This document shows positions 1-8,140 of a stretch of DNA of 40,069 nucleotides, one piece after another. The translations under genes and the position numbers were made by a program. Source of the DNA: Desulfobacteraceae bacterium (lineage in GTDB: Bacteria > Desulfobacterota > Desulfobacteria > Desulfobacterales > Desulfosarcinaceae); NCBI GenBank assembly GCA_003599575.1, contig QZKV01000139.1:1-40069 (forward strand). The letters run 5' to 3'. The number at the start of each line of letters is the position of its first letter. The stretch's first letter is position 1. Under the pieces are notes generated by a model, which had not been told where the DNA came from, did not search any database, and saw nothing but the letters and a program-made list of their open reading frames with translations.

Positions 1-24
1 GGTGACGCAGTTACCTTCGGCTAC

Positions 25-183
25 CGGGAGCGGGCATCTCCCGAGGAAGGACTTTCACCTCCCAGATCGCGCCTGCTCCCAGGCGCACGGTTCCCAAGCC
101 GGAGCTTGGGAACCAGCATAAAGCCGGAGCTCGGGAACCAGCGTACCGGCGTAACCAGCGCGGAGCTTGGGGACCGGCGTAAA
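25..183. repeat. Array of hairpins and degenerate palindromic repeats
   Basis: Three short perfect or near-perfect hairpins follow one another: 25-30/38-43 (CGGGAG/CTCCCG), 69-75/80-86 (GCGCCTG/CAGGCGC) and 90-100/103-113 (GTTCCCAAGCC, GG loop, AGCTTGGGAAC). Two degenerate copies of the right half, GGAGCTTGGGAACCAGC, start near 126 and 162. A cleaner copy of the same palindrome lies at 13330-13353. This looks like a REP-type intergenic repeat and not a gene. No ORF in it is convincing. Confidence 0.6.
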
Positions 184-288
184 AAGATGGTTGGTTCTAG
201 CTCATGCTTTTCGGAATGTCCATTTTGGCTGTGCATTCTCAGTAAAATGCCATCGCAAACAAGGCGGCTTGGTAAGCTGAATCGCGCT

Positions 289-789
289 TTATGCTTCACC
301 TTTGCTCTGCTGTTCATACGTGAGACCATTGGTCGGATCGCCTTCGGACAGCATTTCGGTCAAAACCTGGCGCTCCGCGTTTCCCGCGACAAGGCCGCTC
401 AATTCCGCTTCAATCACCGTCACGCCATCCTGATTCACGAGAGTGGCGGATGCTTTGGCGCGACCGTTCGGATCGATTTCCGTTATGACCAACGTGCATG
501 TGACGGTTTGGCCCGCGTACACCGGCCCCTTGAACCGGAAGCTCATTGCGGATGCCAGCCATCCGATCTGGCCGCCTATTTCGGTAAGCAGGCTGGCGGC
601 GAGCAGGCCGTGACAAATCGGTGCGGGGAAGTTTCTCGCCTCGGCAAAACGCCTATCGAAATGAACGGGGTTGTAGTCCCGCGATATGTCGGCAAAACGG
701 ACGACGTCCGCATCCGTGAACGTCCGTGAAGTTCTGAAAGTGTCCCCGATCTTCAAGCCCGCGGCTGCCCGCTCTCTGAAGCTCATCAT
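289..789 (-). CDS. MaoC-like (R)-specific enoyl-CoA hydratase
   Basis: The 166-residue protein is a single hot-dog fold of the MaoC/hydratase-2 type, predicted to hydrate a trans-2-enoyl-CoA to an (R)-3-hydroxyacyl-CoA in the cytosol. The hydratase-2 signature is visible near residues 33-45 (FADISRDYNPVHFD), giving the usual Asp and His catalytic pair, and is followed by a CHGLLAAS helix. Length is typical of single-domain R-hydratases. The start has two adjacent Met codons and only a weak ribosome binding site, so the second ATG (786) is equally possible. No operon partner is seen: the upstream neighbour is divergent and the downstream side is the repeat array. The substrate cannot be told from sequence. 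Confidence 0.85.
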   Translation of the reverse strand: MMSFRERAAAGLKIGDTFRTSRTFTDADVVRFADISRDYNPVHFDRRFAEARNFPAPICHGLLAASLLTEIGGQIGWLASAMSFRFKGPVYAGQTVTCTLVITEIDPNGRAKASATLVNQDGVTVIEAELSGLVAGNAERQVLTEMLSEGDPTNGLTYEQQSKGEA

Positions 790-1063
790 CGTTCGCTAAC
801 CCATTCGTTCATTGTATCGGTTGAACCCGTGCGGCTTTCAAAGCCATTTCTGTTCGGCCCATCATGCATTAGCATTCGGTTGCATGTAAAGTCGAAAAGG
901 TGCCGGTTAATTGCAAACGGAAAAAAATGTGGCTGTAAATGCGTGATTTGTATTATTGCTGCCGATGTCTAAAACAGAGGCGTGCCTTTGAACATCAAAA
1001 CATCTCAAATACCGCCTGCATCTATAGCTTAGAAGCATACAACCATCTTGAAGGGAAACACAT
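790..1063. other. Divergent intergenic region, AT-richer than its surroundings
   Basis: This spacer between the divergent MaoC-like and DJ-1-like genes becomes clearly AT-rich from about 890 to 1060. It must hold the promoters of both, but I could not pick out a -35/-10 pair with confidence. Confidence 0.4.
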
Positions 1064-1699
1064 ATGACATCTTCAAAAGATCCCCTTATCCTCGGTGCCA
1101 TTTTGTACGAAGGATTTGAACTACTTGATCTCTACGGTCCTTTGGAAATCTTCGGAAACCTCAAACCTCAAATTAAAATCATCACAGTTGCTGAACGGGT
1201 GGGGCCGGTTTCTTCATTTCAAGGTCCTCAAACCCTGGCCGAATTCGACTTTCAGAAGTGTCCGCACCTCGACCTGATCCTGTTGCCGGGTGGCTTTGGA
1301 ACCATTCAGGCGCTGGAGAATCAAGCCCTTTTGTCCTTCTTGAAGCAAAGAGTTCCGTCAGCCCAACTGAGCATGTCCGTATGCTCCGGCTCCTGGATTC
1401 TGGCCAAGGCAGGCCTTCTGGACAACCGCCGGGCGACATCCAACAAGTTCTATTTTAAAATGGCCACTCAACTGAGCGATAAAGTGAAATGGGTGCCTGT
1501 GGCCCGCTGGGTAGAAGATGGCCCTATATTTACATCTTCCGGTGTTTCGGCCGGAATGGATATGTCGCTGGCGGTGATCGCATCTCTTTTTGGAAAGAAC
1601 AAAGCCCTGGATGTCGCCAAGGTGACTGAATATGTCTGGAACCAAAATCCTGACGATGATCCTTTTCATCAATACCTGGATCAGGGCGTGCCAGGCTAA
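1064..1699 (+). CDS. DJ-1/PfpI family (class I glutamine amidotransferase-like) protein
   Basis: The 211-residue protein has the DJ-1/PfpI fold. It opens with a beta strand and the conserved acidic segment YEGFELLDLYGPLEIF (residues 15-30), has LILLPGGFG at 71-79, and has the nucleophile elbow SVCSGSWILAKAGLL with Cys107. After the elbow, where AraC-linked and isonitrile hydratase-like members usually have a His, this protein reads TSNKF, so the classical triad may be incomplete. Family members range from chaperone/glyoxalase to isocyanide hydratase, and the exact role is unknown. The ribosome binding site AAGGG lies upstream of the ATG. Base composition is less GC-rich than in flanking genes, which could mean recent acquisition. 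It converges with the flavoprotein gene, with only 13 bases between the two ends. Confidence 0.85.
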   Translation: MTSSKDPLILGAILYEGFELLDLYGPLEIFGNLKPQIKIITVAERVGPVSSFQGPQTLAEFDFQKCPHLDLILLPGGFGTIQALENQALLSFLKQRVPSAQLSMSVCSGSWILAKAGLLDNRRATSNKFYFKMATQLSDKVKWVPVARWVEDGPIFTSSGVSAGMDMSLAVIASLFGKNKALDVAKVTEYVWNQNPDDDPFHQYLDQGVPG

Positions 1700-1712
1700 G
1701 TACACATATTCC

Positions 1713-2318
1713 TTACTTCCCTACCAACTTCGCCCCCGCCAGTCTGGCCTTTTGAAGGACTTCGGCATCATTGGCCGCCGATTTGCGCTCCAGGTGGGCG
1801 CCGTATTGGTGCAAAAATTCAAATTGCGCGGCCCCCAGTGCAAAGGGAATGATATTGAGCCATTCGTCCAGATGCTTGTAAAATTTCCCGTACATGGGAG
1901 ACGGTTCGGGATCTCCCCGGGAAATGAGCAGCAGCAGATTCTTGCCGCCCGGGAAAGCGGACTTGAAGGTCGGCTCTCCGGTTTCCGGGTTTTCACCCGA
2001 CTCGAAAAAGCTGTAGAGCCGGTCCACCAGCATCTTGAACTGGGCGCTGACGTGGTAACAGTAGACCGGCGTTCCCAGAACGATGGCATCGCAGGTGGTC
2101 ATTTCTTGCAGCAGTGGCGTCAGATCATCCGTCTGCACGCATTTACCCAGCTGCTTTTTGCATCCCTCGCACCCCTTGCAACCATTGATCTTCAGTTCTC
2201 TTAAATGGACCAGGCGGGTTTCGGCGCCCTTTTCGGCCGCTCCGCCCAAGGCCGCTTCGATCAGGGTCTGGGTGTTGGCCTTCTTCCGGGGACTGGCGTT
2301 GATGCCGATGACTTTCAT
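1713..2318 (-). CDS. Iron-sulfur flavoprotein-like NAD(P)H/FMN reductase
   Basis: A flavodoxin-fold FMN-binding protein of 201 residues. The N-terminal strand and phosphate loop (MKVIGINASPRKKANTQTLI) and the LGTPVYCYHVSAQFKMLVDR segment (81-100) bind FMN in this family. A compact cysteine set at 47, 50, 53 and 60 (CKGCEGCKKQLGKC) matches the C-x2-C-x2-C-x4-7-C motif that holds a [4Fe-4S] cluster in archaeal and bacterial iron-sulfur flavoproteins. A role in electron transfer or in reducing oxygen, peroxide or quinone is likely but unproven. A strong GGAGG precedes the ATG. It lies 32 bases downstream of the carboxymuconolactone-decarboxylase-like gene and is probably co-transcribed with it. 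Confidence 0.85.
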   Translation of the reverse strand: MKVIGINASPRKKANTQTLIEAALGGAAEKGAETRLVHLRELKINGCKGCEGCKKQLGKCVQTDDLTPLLQEMTTCDAIVLGTPVYCYHVSAQFKMLVDRLYSFFESGENPETGEPTFKSAFPGGKNLLLLISRGDPEPSPMYGKFYKHLDEWLNIIPFALGAAQFEFLHQYGAHLERKSAANDAEVLQKARLAGAKLVGK

Positions 2319-2350
2319 GGAACCTCCGTTTCTTATCGCTTTGTGCTCTA

Positions 2351-2881
2351 TCAGCAGGTCACATCCATCTTGAAGGTTTTCATCAGGACGCTGGATGCGA
2401 TCATGTTGGCTGCGTGCACCATGGCGTCCAGTGCATCGCTGTCGGTCCAGCCCATGGCATGCAATCGATCCATATCCGCCGGCGACATCGATGTGGGCGA
2501 CTGGACCGCTTTGACGACAAAGACGAGCATTGCACGGTCCTTGTCATCCAGCGGCGCGTTTTCGGGATCCTGGCTCATCTGTCGAATGTCTTCCTGGCTG
2601 AGGCCCTGTCTTTCGAGAAAACTTTTGTTGAAGCCGGTGCAGAACTGATAATCATATTGCTTGGCCACCAGATAGCGGATGCTGGACAGCAGCGGAAAGC
2701 TGAGCGTCGGGTGCCTCATGAAATAGTTCAGCGATTGCAGCTGCATTTTGAAAAGCGCGGGACTGGCGCTGAACATCGCCATAGGGGCCGGAATGGTACC
2801 GATGGTCTTTTCGAAAAAATCGAATGCTTCTTTCACTTCACCTTGAGCCTTCTGCGGATCTGCCGTTTGAATCAGTCCCAT
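2351..2881 (-). CDS. Carboxymuconolactone decarboxylase (CMD/AhpD-like) family protein
   Basis: A 176-residue all-helical protein of the CMD/AhpD superfamily. The core segment SSIRYLVAKQYDYQFCTGFN (66-85) corresponds to the region carrying the AhpD CxxC pair, but here only one cysteine (Cys81) is present, so a disulfide-based peroxidase mechanism like that of AhpD is unlikely without a partner thiol. The protein ends in Cys. The start at 2881 is chosen because AAAGGAGCACATT gives an ideal ribosome binding site; longer in-frame starts lack one. The iron-sulfur flavoprotein gene follows in the same direction, suggesting a small redox or peroxide-stress operon. That function is inference. Confidence 0.8.
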   Translation of the reverse strand: MGLIQTADPQKAQGEVKEAFDFFEKTIGTIPAPMAMFSASPALFKMQLQSLNYFMRHPTLSFPLLSSIRYLVAKQYDYQFCTGFNKSFLERQGLSQEDIRQMSQDPENAPLDDKDRAMLVFVVKAVQSPTSMSPADMDRLHAMGWTDSDALDAMVHAANMIASSVLMKTFKMDVTC

Positions 2882-3045
2882 AATGTGCTCCTTTCTCGAG
2901 GATTGTTGGCCTTGACCTGTTCTTTGGGATTGAACATGACGGGCCACCTTAGTGTGGACCAAACGATAAGTAAAATGATTTGTTTCTGTGCTTGCCCATA
3001 AAAATTGATTGGGGGGAGCCGAGCTGTTATGTCCTGTTTAGCGTC

Positions 3046-3849
3046 TTATACCTCGCTTCTAGAATAGCGCCACAACGCAAATGCAGCCATCACCCCTGTG
3101 TAAAATACGATATTGGCCAATACATAAACAGGGGGCATGCTGTCAAAAGCCTTATTCGTGATCCATGTGGATGCATAATGCTGAAGCATGTAGACCTTCG
3201 GAAAGACAATTCGCCACAGGGAGACGTGACCTTCGCTGGAAATCATCTGCCGCACCAGCTCACTTTTCATGACCTGGTAGGCCCCATCCGATATAAAGCT
3301 GATCCCGATGACCATCAGGGTGAAACTAGCAGCGACAAAATTCGGCAGGCAAAGCGATAAAGCGCACGTCAGGACAATCGCAAAAAGCAGGTTGACGGAA
3401 CACAAGAGCGATGCGGCCAGATATCCGCTGATCATTTCGCCGGTATTGGCCAATGCAATCAGAAAAATGGTCAGATGCAGAATGAACATGAAGGCGGTTG
3501 AAAGAACCCAGATGCCTGCGATTCTGCCGAGCACATACTGCCACCGGTCAACGCAACGGGAGAGAAACATCACCATGCTGCCGTCATCGCGGTCCCGCGA
3601 AAAGATCCCCATGGAAAGCATGGATGTCATCAGGAACATGGCGGCGGCAATAAAGTGAAACACGATCAGCGATGCGTGCCAGGCCACGGCGGCGCTTTCA
3701 ACCTGCCGCCCATTAACGGCATAGTCGCCCTTATAACAACCTCTGATGAGCAGGACAAAAACCACGGCGATGGCCAGCAGTATATAAAAACTCTTCTGGC
3801 GCATCTGGTCTTTCAGGGTGATAACGGATATCCGGATCAGGTTATTCAT
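3046..3849 (-). CDS. ABC-2 type transporter permease
   Basis: A 267-residue integral membrane protein with about six hydrophobic segments (near 19-36, 60-85, 105-130, 135-165, 170-195 and 240-262). It resembles the ABC-2 family permeases with the GSMVMFLSRCVDRWQYVLGR segment typical of this group before TM3. Its ATG overlaps the stop of the ATPase gene (ATGA), so the two are translationally coupled and form one exporter. The substrate is unknown; ABC-2 pairs move polysaccharides, drugs, lantibiotics or lipids. The gene ends about 165 bases from the CMD gene on the same strand. Confidence 0.85.
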   Translation of the reverse strand: MNNLIRISVITLKDQMRQKSFYILLAIAVVFVLLIRGCYKGDYAVNGRQVESAAVAWHASLIVFHFIAAAMFLMTSMLSMGIFSRDRDDGSMVMFLSRCVDRWQYVLGRIAGIWVLSTAFMFILHLTIFLIALANTGEMISGYLAASLLCSVNLLFAIVLTCALSLCLPNFVAASFTLMVIGISFISDGAYQVMKSELVRQMISSEGHVSLWRIVFPKVYMLQHYASTWITNKAFDSMPPVYVLANIVFYTGVMAAFALWRYSRSEV

Positions 3850-4565
3850 TTTGCAGATATTTTATCCTCAACGTGCCGGATGAACACCTCTTCCAGCGTT
3901 TCATTGCCGTGAACGATCCGGGAGAGCTCGCCCTTTACCACGATCCTGCCCCTGTTCATGATGGCAACCGAATCGCAAATTCTCTCCACCTCGGAAAGCA
4001 GATGGGAGTTGAGGATAATGGTTCCCCCGCTGTTTTTGAATTCCTCGAGAAGCACGCGGACATCGCGCATTCCGAGAGGGTCCAGGCCGGAGACCGGTTC
4101 GTCCAGAACAAGCAGTTCGGGATGGCCCAGAAGGGCCGCCCCGAGCCCTATTCGCTGCGTCATTCCCTTGGAATACTGGCCAGCCTTCTTCTTTTCATGG
4201 CCGTTCATCCCGACCTTTTCCAGAATTTCCCCCACCGTCTTTTTGGCGCGGCCGCCGGTCAGAGCGCAAAATGCGGCGTGCCGCATGAGATACTCCAAGC
4301 CGGACAGATAGGGTGGAATGCGGTGTATTTCAGCCAGGTAGCCGACCTTCCTGCGCGAGGCGGCGGTGCCGGCAGGCAATCCCTCAATGGTGATGCTTCC
4401 GGCCGTGCAGCGCGAAAAGCCGAGCAGCAAACGCACAAGGGTCGTCTTCCCGGCCCCGTTTGGTCCCAGAAGCGCAAAGGATTCCCCTTTGTTGACGGTA
4501 TAGGAAACCCCGTCCACCGCGGCCAGGTTTGCATATCTTTTGGTTACGTTGTCAAATGAGATCAT
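3846..4565 (-). CDS. ABC transporter ATP-binding protein
   Basis: A 239-residue ABC ATPase. The Walker A motif is GPNGAGKTT (near residue 34), the signature region reads YSKGMTQRIGLG (in place of LSGGQ), Walker B is LLVLDEPVSGLDP and the switch His follows in LNSHLLSE. The sequence is of the type that pairs with ABC-2 permeases. It overlaps the permease start by four bases. It lies downstream of the Ser/Thr kinase gene on the same strand with a 167-base gap, so it may be expressed with it, but that gap could hold a separate promoter. Confidence 0.95.
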   Translation of the reverse strand: MISFDNVTKRYANLAAVDGVSYTVNKGESFALLGPNGAGKTTLVRLLLGFSRCTAGSITIEGLPAGTAASRRKVGYLAEIHRIPPYLSGLEYLMRHAAFCALTGGRAKKTVGEILEKVGMNGHEKKKAGQYSKGMTQRIGLGAALLGHPELLVLDEPVSGLDPLGMRDVRVLLEEFKNSGGTIILNSHLLSEVERICDSVAIMNRGRIVVKGELSRIVHGNETLEEVFIRHVEDKISAK

Positions 4566-4732
4566 GCCTGAAATCTTCTGCGGTCCTCAGGGCAGCCGGA
4601 AAGATCGCATGCCATCGGATGGGTCCCGGGACCATTTTATGGACCTGATTTTTGCACGCGTCGGAGGCTTCGTAGGCAAGGCATTTCAGCAGCGGCGGCA
4701 GTACCTCGCAGGTGCCGATCATTGCCCGCGGA

Positions 4733-6277
4733 TCAGGACCCATTCGCTGTTAGGTTGAATGCAAGCGGGTACTCCATCATCTCTTCCACGCTAATCTGCT
4801 TCTCCAATTCCTGGTATCCGGGGGAGCTGATGCGTATTTGGTGCTCCCCGACAGGAAGAATAATCGTCAGCGGTGTCTTTCCCTTGAGATTTCCGTCGAC
4901 ATAGACACTTGCGCCCTGGGGTGTTGTCCTGACCTCAAGCGGCGTCCATACTGCATTGGGCCTTGATTTCACCGCCACGGGCGGCTGGTTTTGGCGTTCT
5001 GTGTCTTGAGAATGCTTCAGGTGAAGCGCATCGGTGGGTGCAGAGGTCGCTAAAGGTTTGGGCTCCCGGGGAAGCGGGTTGGCAACCGGGATTTTTACTT
5101 CAGGGCTTTCGGCCGCCGGCGCTGCTGCCGGGGGGGCAGGCGCCTGGGTTTTCGCTGCGGGGGCACTCCGGATTAACTCGCTTTGCGCCTCCGCTGGGGC
5201 AGCCGGGGCAACAACCGGCCGGTTTTCCGGAGCCGCAGGACTGTGTATGGCAACCGGCAGGGGGGCCGGCGTATCCCGGCTGGGTTCAGCCGGAACAATC
5301 TCCTGGATGCCGGATGGTTTTTGCGGGGATATGCCCCTGTTCATGAAGTAAAGATAAAGCCCGATATTGATCGCTATCAGCACGGCGGCAAGAGATAAAA
5401 CCGCGCCAAGCTTTCGCTTTTTCGCCTTGACCGGGGTTGCCGGCGGCGCAAGCTCCGGTTCTTTTTCCCCCAGGCACTCTTTCAGGGCCGCCGCCAGCTC
5501 CCTGCCGGTCTGAAAGCGCTTTTCGGGCTCTTTTTGCAAAGCCTTCATGATCAGTCCGGATAATGCGCCCGGGACCGGGACTGCGCCGGTGCAGGGTTCC
5601 GGAGGGAGTATCTGAAGAATTTCGTTGAACACCGCTGCGAGGGTCTTTCCCTCTCCGCCGAAGGGCCTTTTTCCGGTGCTCAATTGATACAGGATGACCC
5701 CGAGGGAATAAAGGTCGGACCGTCCGTCCACAGGTTTTCCCAGAACCTGTTCCGGGGACATGTATGCTGGCGTCCCCATGATCTCGCCGGCCTGGGTTTG
5801 CAATGTTGCGGAGGCATCGTCCATATGGGCAACGCCGAAATCGGTGAGCTTTACCTGGTTGTCGGGCTGCACGATGATATTGCCCGGTTTGATATCGCGA
5901 TGAACGACTCCTTTCTGGTGGGCATAATCCAGAGCTTCGGCAAGCTGAATGCCATATTCAACCACAGCCCGGGTATCCAGCTGTCTTTCCCTGATGATTT
6001 CGGAAAGGGTTTTTCCTTCAAGGAATTCCATGGCCAGATACACATTGCCATCTTCCTCTCCAACGTCATAGATGGTTGCGATATGCGGGTGGGAAAGGCG
6101 GCCCACGGCCATTGCCTCTTTCATGAATCGCCGAATTACAATATCGGAGGTCTGCCGGTCCTGACGAAGGACCTTTACGGCCAGCAGCCGATGGATGTGC
6201 GGGTCCCGAGCCTGATAGACCACGCCCATGGCGCCACGCCCCACCTCCTTGACGATTTGATAACGACCGCATTTCAT
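4733..6277 (-). CDS. Membrane Ser/Thr protein kinase (Hanks type) with C-terminal PEGA domain
   Basis: The 514-residue protein begins with a full eukaryotic-type kinase domain (about 6-268): glycine loop GRGAMGVVYQA, ATP lysine Lys35 (AVKVL), catalytic loop HRDIKPGN (Asp128), DFG at 146-148 and APE-like MSPEQ. All key residues are present, so it should be active. A basic segment and one transmembrane helix (about 289-311) follow, then a long Pro/Ala-rich linker and a PEGA domain at the C-terminus (about 452-500; TTPQGASVYVDGNLKGKTP). The predicted topology is kinase in the cytosol and PEGA in the periplasm, suggesting that an envelope signal is sensed. The neighbouring genes are an OmpA-domain lipoprotein upstream and an ABC exporter downstream, both on the same strand. 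A tandem-FHA protein (35431) elsewhere in the window is a possible phosphothreonine reader, but the link is speculative. Confidence 0.95.
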   Translation of the reverse strand: MKCGRYQIVKEVGRGAMGVVYQARDPHIHRLLAVKVLRQDRQTSDIVIRRFMKEAMAVGRLSHPHIATIYDVGEEDGNVYLAMEFLEGKTLSEIIRERQLDTRAVVEYGIQLAEALDYAHQKGVVHRDIKPGNIIVQPDNQVKLTDFGVAHMDDASATLQTQAGEIMGTPAYMSPEQVLGKPVDGRSDLYSLGVILYQLSTGKRPFGGEGKTLAAVFNEILQILPPEPCTGAVPVPGALSGLIMKALQKEPEKRFQTGRELAAALKECLGEKEPELAPPATPVKAKKRKLGAVLSLAAVLIAINIGLYLYFMNRGISPQKPSGIQEIVPAEPSRDTPAPLPVAIHSPAAPENRPVVAPAAPAEAQSELIRSAPAAKTQAPAPPAAAPAAESPEVKIPVANPLPREPKPLATSAPTDALHLKHSQDTERQNQPPVAVKSRPNAVWTPLEVRTTPQGASVYVDGNLKGKTPLTIILPVGEHQIRISSPGYQELEKQISVEEMMEYPLAFNLTANGS

Positions 6278-6396
6278 TTAAAAGCCTTCGTAGAAGCGAG
6301 CAGCTGTCCTGGGGTACAGCCTGAAAAAAAAAAGAACCGCTTTGCAGAATGTCAATCAGCAGGCCCGACACCGGGATGATCCGGCTTTCATAGGAT

Positions 6397-6414
6397 TTCC
6401 GCCCTTGGCCGGAA
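6397..6414. terminator. Imperfect hairpin after the OmpA-like gene
   Basis: TTCCGCCC and GGCCGGAA form a stem with one mismatch and a two-base loop, 45 bases past the lipoprotein stop. The flank GGAATGACGG resembles widespread short dispersed repeats of the type ATTCCGGC...GGAATGAC. There is no U tract next to it, so termination is uncertain. Confidence 0.3.
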
Positions 6415-6458
6415 TGACGGCTGGCCTTGAACCACCATCTGCCACTTCAAAGCAGAAA

Positions 6459-7670
6459 CTACTCCACACAAGTGTTGAAAACAAATTCAACCCGACGGTC
6501 GATCTGATCGGTTAAATCGTCCCTGCCGGTGCCGACGATATTTTCTTCGAAGCCACGTCCGATCGTCTCGGATTGGTTCAGGACCGCCGGCGCATAGGCA
6601 GCCATCTGCTTCTGAATCCATGACGCCCGCTGGAGGGACAGTTTCATGTTGTGGGATTCCGCGCCGCTTCTGCTGCAATGCCCGATGATTTTAACCTTGC
6701 AGCGCGGAGCGGAAGCCACAAAACCTGCAATTTGCTTCAGATAAATGTTGTAGACCTCGGTCTTATTCTCAACGGGGATCACGGAATTGGGGGCAAACAT
6801 AATTTTACTGGCGATTTCATTGGTTTCTTTGATGCTGAGCCGCAATAGTCTACCATAAACGCTTTCGGCGTCTTTCCACTGAGTTTGTTTGATGAGAAGC
6901 GTAAATTGACCGTTCAGCACTTCCAGCTGTTCCCCGCTCATACTGCTTGCCGCTTGATTGTAGTACGAAAGGGATTTCTTATATTCGTTTTGCTCATAGA
7001 GATTATCCCCCTTGACCTGCATCGATTTTACCGCCAACCGGTCGTGATATTCCTTGTCAACAGTTTCGTTGGGGGCCTTTTTGACGGAAGATGCGTACTG
7101 ATCGTAATTTTTACCCTTCATGAATACCGGGCTGTCCTTGTAGATGTCCTTCGGAGTGGTATCGAAGCTGTTCAAGCGTACGGAAGCCGAGGCCAACACC
7201 TTTCCCGAAGACTTCTCGAAAATGGCGCTGGAGACCTTGTAGACATCTCCTTTACTGCCATGTTTCTCATCGAGTGTGACCATACCATTGAGCACGTACT
7301 CGGAGACATCCAGGTTTTCCGGCTCCATCTCACCGGTAACCTGGAAACGCTTGATGATCTCCTGGGAGAAGATCTCGACGATGCGGGCATTGGCTTTCAC
7401 GGGATAGCCCGATTCCACGTCGATAAAGGGATCGATGACAATCTTTTTCAGCTGCTTTTGCCGGGTCAGCGGGTCGATGATGACCTTGTTCAGCTTGCTC
7501 CCGATACTGGAATTCTCAATTTGCCCGGCAAGATTGGACGCCAGCGCCTTCATCCCCTCCTCAAACGCCATGCTTTGGTCTGGAATGGGTTGGGTGTGGG
7601 CACAGGAGAGCACGATCGACAACGTGAGAATTGAAAGGACAGGTCTGAAGCGAATGAAAAGGTTCCTCAT
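6459..7670 (-). CDS. OmpA-domain outer membrane lipoprotein
   Basis: A roughly 403-residue secreted protein. The N-terminus (MRNLFIRFRPVLSILTLSIV) is a signal peptide ending in the lipobox-like LSC, so the mature protein should be a lipoprotein. The middle (about 215-290) is helical and TPR-like (GDNLYEQNEYKKSLSYYNQA). The C-terminal 110 residues are an OmpA/MotB peptidoglycan-binding domain with IIGHCSRSGAE, LSLQRASWI and DQIDRRVEF. The start at 7670 is chosen for signal-peptide length; in-frame ATGs at 7679 and 7712 are possible. Its likely role is anchoring an outer-membrane complex to the cell wall. Lying upstream of the PEGA-domain kinase on the same strand, it may be part of the same envelope-sensing unit. 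Confidence 0.8.
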   Translation of the reverse strand: MRNLFIRFRPVLSILTLSIVLSCAHTQPIPDQSMAFEEGMKALASNLAGQIENSSIGSKLNKVIIDPLTRQKQLKKIVIDPFIDVESGYPVKANARIVEIFSQEIIKRFQVTGEMEPENLDVSEYVLNGMVTLDEKHGSKGDVYKVSSAIFEKSSGKVLASASVRLNSFDTTPKDIYKDSPVFMKGKNYDQYASSVKKAPNETVDKEYHDRLAVKSMQVKGDNLYEQNEYKKSLSYYNQAASSMSGEQLEVLNGQFTLLIKQTQWKDAESVYGRLLRLSIKETNEIASKIMFAPNSVIPVENKTEVYNIYLKQIAGFVASAPRCKVKIIGHCSRSGAESHNMKLSLQRASWIQKQMAAYAPAVLNQSETIGRGFEENIVGTGRDDLTDQIDRRVEFVFNTCVE

Positions 7671-7726
7671 AGATTCCATCCCGATGGTAAGCGTACGTTC
7701 AGTGAGTTTCACTCAAATGCTGAATG

Positions 7727-7755
7727 AAGCTAACATGATCGACCTTGGATTTCAA
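7727..7755 (-). promoter_or_regulatory. Possible sigma-70 promoter for the OmpA-domain lipoprotein
   Basis: On the minus strand TTGAAA (7755-7750) is followed after 17 bases by TAGCTT (7732-7727). The -35 is good, the -10 poor (3 of 6). Confidence 0.3.
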
Positions 7756-8140
7756 CTGGGGTTACCCTGCCCGCTCAAAACCGAAGTGCGAAAAAGCCTG
7801 AATATTTAAGCTCTTTGTATAAAGAGGGGAGCGCTCGCTCCGGGGCTTGAATGAAATGGTCGCTGAGGCGGGCATTTTTGCGGCCTTCCCGATTCAACCC
7901 AATTGAAAGCGCAGCGGTTCCCTCCCCATAGAGGATGATTATGATCATTCGAGATTTAAAGGGACATGGCCATCTTCTTGTGTTGAGTGCCTGCGATGGG
8001 GAAGCGTCCACACATGCATGCCTGGGGTTTGAATACCGTACCGGCGAACCATGGAGATACCGCCCTCCCGGATAGCGTACTTGATGGGAGCCCAGGCGCG
8101 GCAAATTCTCCGCGCCGCCGGCGCGGCGGGAGCGCCTCTG
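7756..8140. other. Intergenic region with two small hairpins
   Basis: No supported gene. It has a palindrome CTCTTT-GTAT-AAAGAG at 7811-7826, immediately followed by GGAGC-GCTC-GCTCC at 7828-7841. These could be an operator or terminator pair between the divergent lipoprotein and sigma-factor genes. Confidence 0.35.

Noticed and set aside
4552..4743. 63-residue minus-strand reading frame between the kinase and ABC ATPase genes
   Set aside because: It has no ribosome binding site, overlaps the starts and ends of both neighbours, and shows no recognisable motif.
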